DNA of 64,000 nucleotides from Tistrella mobilis KA081020-065 (GTDB taxonomy: Bacteria; Pseudomonadota; Alphaproteobacteria; Tistrellales; Tistrellaceae). The translations under genes and the position numbers were made by a program. The stretch spans positions 2,401,501-2,465,500 of the forward strand of contig NC_017956.1 of NCBI RefSeq assembly GCF_000264455.2, in the 5' to 3' direction. Every line of letters begins with the position of its first letter. Positions within the stretch are counted from its first letter, which is position 1. Below the pieces are notes generated by a model that did not search any database, was not told the origin of the DNA, and saw only the letters and a list, made by a program, of their open reading frames with translations. This document shows, one piece after another, positions 62,956 through 64,000 of the stretch.

Positions 62956-63188
62956 TATTGTTCGCCGCAGAGTCAATCCGCCGCACCGGGAAGCTGCGGA
63001 TTAGCTAAGGGTGGCAAGTTGGGATTGCGGGGAAGCCACTCGGTGTCTCGGGAGGTGCAATTCACCCTGCGCGAGAGGCACCCCGACCTGACCGGATGGG
63101 TACTGCCGAGTTCATTACTCAGGTGAATGCAACCGCTTGGGCGGAGCGGTATTGGTCCGGCGACAAGCAATTGACGATCGCTGATACA

Positions 63189-63422
63189 ATGCCCCGCTTT
63201 TACTTCGACGTTCGCGACCGTCGCAGCAGCACGATCGATGATGATGGAGTCGATATGCCGGATGCCGAGGCGGCCTGCGCGCAAGCCGCCGTCGCCGCGG
63301 CTGAAATGCTCAAGAGCCTGGTTCCCTGCGACGCGACGGAGTTGTTCGTGGCGGTGCGCGACGAGCGTGGCCAAAGGGTGGGTGAGGTCACGGCCGAGGT
63401 GCGCGTCACCCAGCACGCTTAG
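63189..63422 (+). CDS. DUF6894-like small protein
   Basis: This 77-residue protein begins PRFYFDVRDRRSSTIDDDGV and has LPDAEAAxxxA-like MPDAEAACAQAA and a final VRDERGQRVGEV strand, as in the DUF6894 family common in Rhizobiales. ATG 63189 fits the family start. The function is unknown. It is divergent from imuA. Confidence 0.75.
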   Translation: MPRFYFDVRDRRSSTIDDDGVDMPDAEAACAQAAVAAAEMLKSLVPCDATELFVAVRDERGQRVGEVTAEVRVTQHA

Positions 63423-63462
63423 GGATCAAGGCCGGCGCTGCGCCCGGTCGCGGCGCCGCAGA

Positions 63463-63951
63463 TTACTCGGCTGGAGCGGGCAGCCGCAGCGGCTCCGGAG
63501 GGGGTTGCGGCGGAACTCCGCCAGGCGCTGAGCGCGCCTGTACTGAGAGGTCCGTGAACAGGGTCAGACGCGCCGCCGCGGTGAACCCGACTATCGCCGC
63601 TCCGATTACGGCGAACACCTGCCGCCACGTCTCGGACGGGATGCCGATGGCCGAGAGGCCGAGGATGGCGTGATAGCCGGCAACGGCCGCCGGTGCGGCG
63701 AAGGCCACCGCGAGCGCCAGGCGCACGACGGGCGAGCGGATGGTGCTGAAAAGGATTTGGCCGCCAACGAGCGTGGCGACACCCGCGATGAGGCCGACCG
63801 CTAAGGAGCCGAGGACGCCGGCGCCTGTGCCGTAGGCCCACATGCCGGCGGTCACGGCGGCGAAGAACGGCAGCGCGTAGACGGCGAGCGTGAACAGCAG
63901 CCAGCAGATGAAGCCGAGGCCCAGGATGGTCAGCACGACGGCGAGAAACAT
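63463..63951 (-). CDS. Small membrane protein of unknown function
   Basis: This 162-residue protein has about four hydrophobic helices (VVLTILGLGFICWLLFTLAV, GVLGSLAVGLIAGVATLVG and two more) and a proline-rich tail. ATG 63951 has GGAGG six bases upstream, better than the ATG at 63963 or a GTG at 63993. I recognise no family. It is convergent with the DUF6894 gene. Confidence 0.65.
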   Translation of the reverse strand: MFLAVVLTILGLGFICWLLFTLAVYALPFFAAVTAGMWAYGTGAGVLGSLAVGLIAGVATLVGGQILFSTIRSPVVRLALAVAFAAPAAVAGYHAILGLSAIGIPSETWRQVFAVIGAAIVGFTAAARLTLFTDLSVQARSAPGGVPPQPPPEPLRLPAPAE

Positions 63952-64000
63952 GGCGTCCTCCATGACGAATGGATCATCGGACGCGCTTCCCACCTCCTCC

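Larger units (their letters stand above)
14739..64000. mobile_element. Integrative and conjugative element (left end to beyond window)
   Basis: The element starts at the radC junction. It carries an integrase at its left end, a defence and redox cargo region, a full Trb-type mating-pair apparatus with TraG, a relaxase and candidate oriT, RepA/ParA maintenance genes, regulators and an imuA-imuB-dnaE2 operon. The gene set (RepA, ParA, TraF, relaxase, TraG, TrbBCDEJLFGI, DUF2285, DUF736) is the known backbone of alphaproteobacterial ICEs related in gene content to the Tn4371 group. The right boundary is not in the window. Confidence 0.85.

Overview
The window is GC-rich alphaproteobacterial DNA. 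Three things point there: a chromosomal sfsA - methionine aminopeptidase - radC neighbourhood, an ImuA/ImuB/DnaE2 mutasome behind a GTTC-N7-GTTC SOS box, and a Trb/RepA/ParA conjugative backbone of the kind common in Rhizobiales, Sphingomonadales and Rhodospirillales. A Rhodospirillales-like host is plausible but is only an inference.

Positions 1 to about 14738 look like ordinary chromosome. They hold the start of a GltS-type glutamate symporter, an RbbA-type ABC exporter operon (adaptor, fused ATPase/permease, permease) divergent from a TetR regulator, a cupin, a BKACE-family enzyme, an SDR with a small membrane protein, a tRNA-Leu(TAA), a MoaB/CinA-like protein with an NAD-dependent epimerase, sfsA, map and radC. 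radC is cut off directly after its HNHP motif.

From about 14739 to the end of the window the DNA reads as one integrative and conjugative element (ICE) inserted in radC. Its left end carries a tyrosine integrase overlapping a secreted SNase-like nuclease gene, then an HTH protein and an Abi-type HEPN protein. Next comes a defence island: a two-gene type I Mokosh-like system (kinase-like domain plus SF1 helicase; PLD nuclease) and a PIN-like protein with an unknown partner. Positions 25.7-34.7 kb hold redox and regulatory cargo: a glutaredoxin-MauE fusion opposite a MerR regulator, a Dps-like protein, AraC and TetR regulators, HxlR opposite a DsbA-like / FAD monooxygenase / thioredoxin-reductase-like operon, and LysR.

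Positions 34.6-53.6 kb form the conjugation and maintenance backbone, nearly all on the minus strand. In transcription order it runs AlpA-like HTH, RepA, ParA, RHH protein, DUF2840, TraF, lytic transglycosylase, [candidate oriT], relaxase, TraG coupling protein, CopG, HEPN-like protein, trbBCDEJKLFGI and DUF2274. The 3' end of repA carries three 23-bp-period iterons, a perfect DnaA box and an AT-richer block, which suggests an origin of replication buried in the coding sequence. Regulators follow (a frameshifted DUF6499/DUF2285 gene, DUF2285, XRE), then a methyltransferase, DUF736 and a structured gene-free region. The window ends with the SOS-controlled imuA-imuB-dnaE2 operon, a DUF6894 protein and a small membrane protein. 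The right end of the ICE and the rest of radC lie beyond the window.

The observations most worth following are the origin inside repA, the oriT candidate beside the relaxase, the Mokosh-like system with a degenerate kinase, the PIN pair and the nested hairpin near 56.9 kb.
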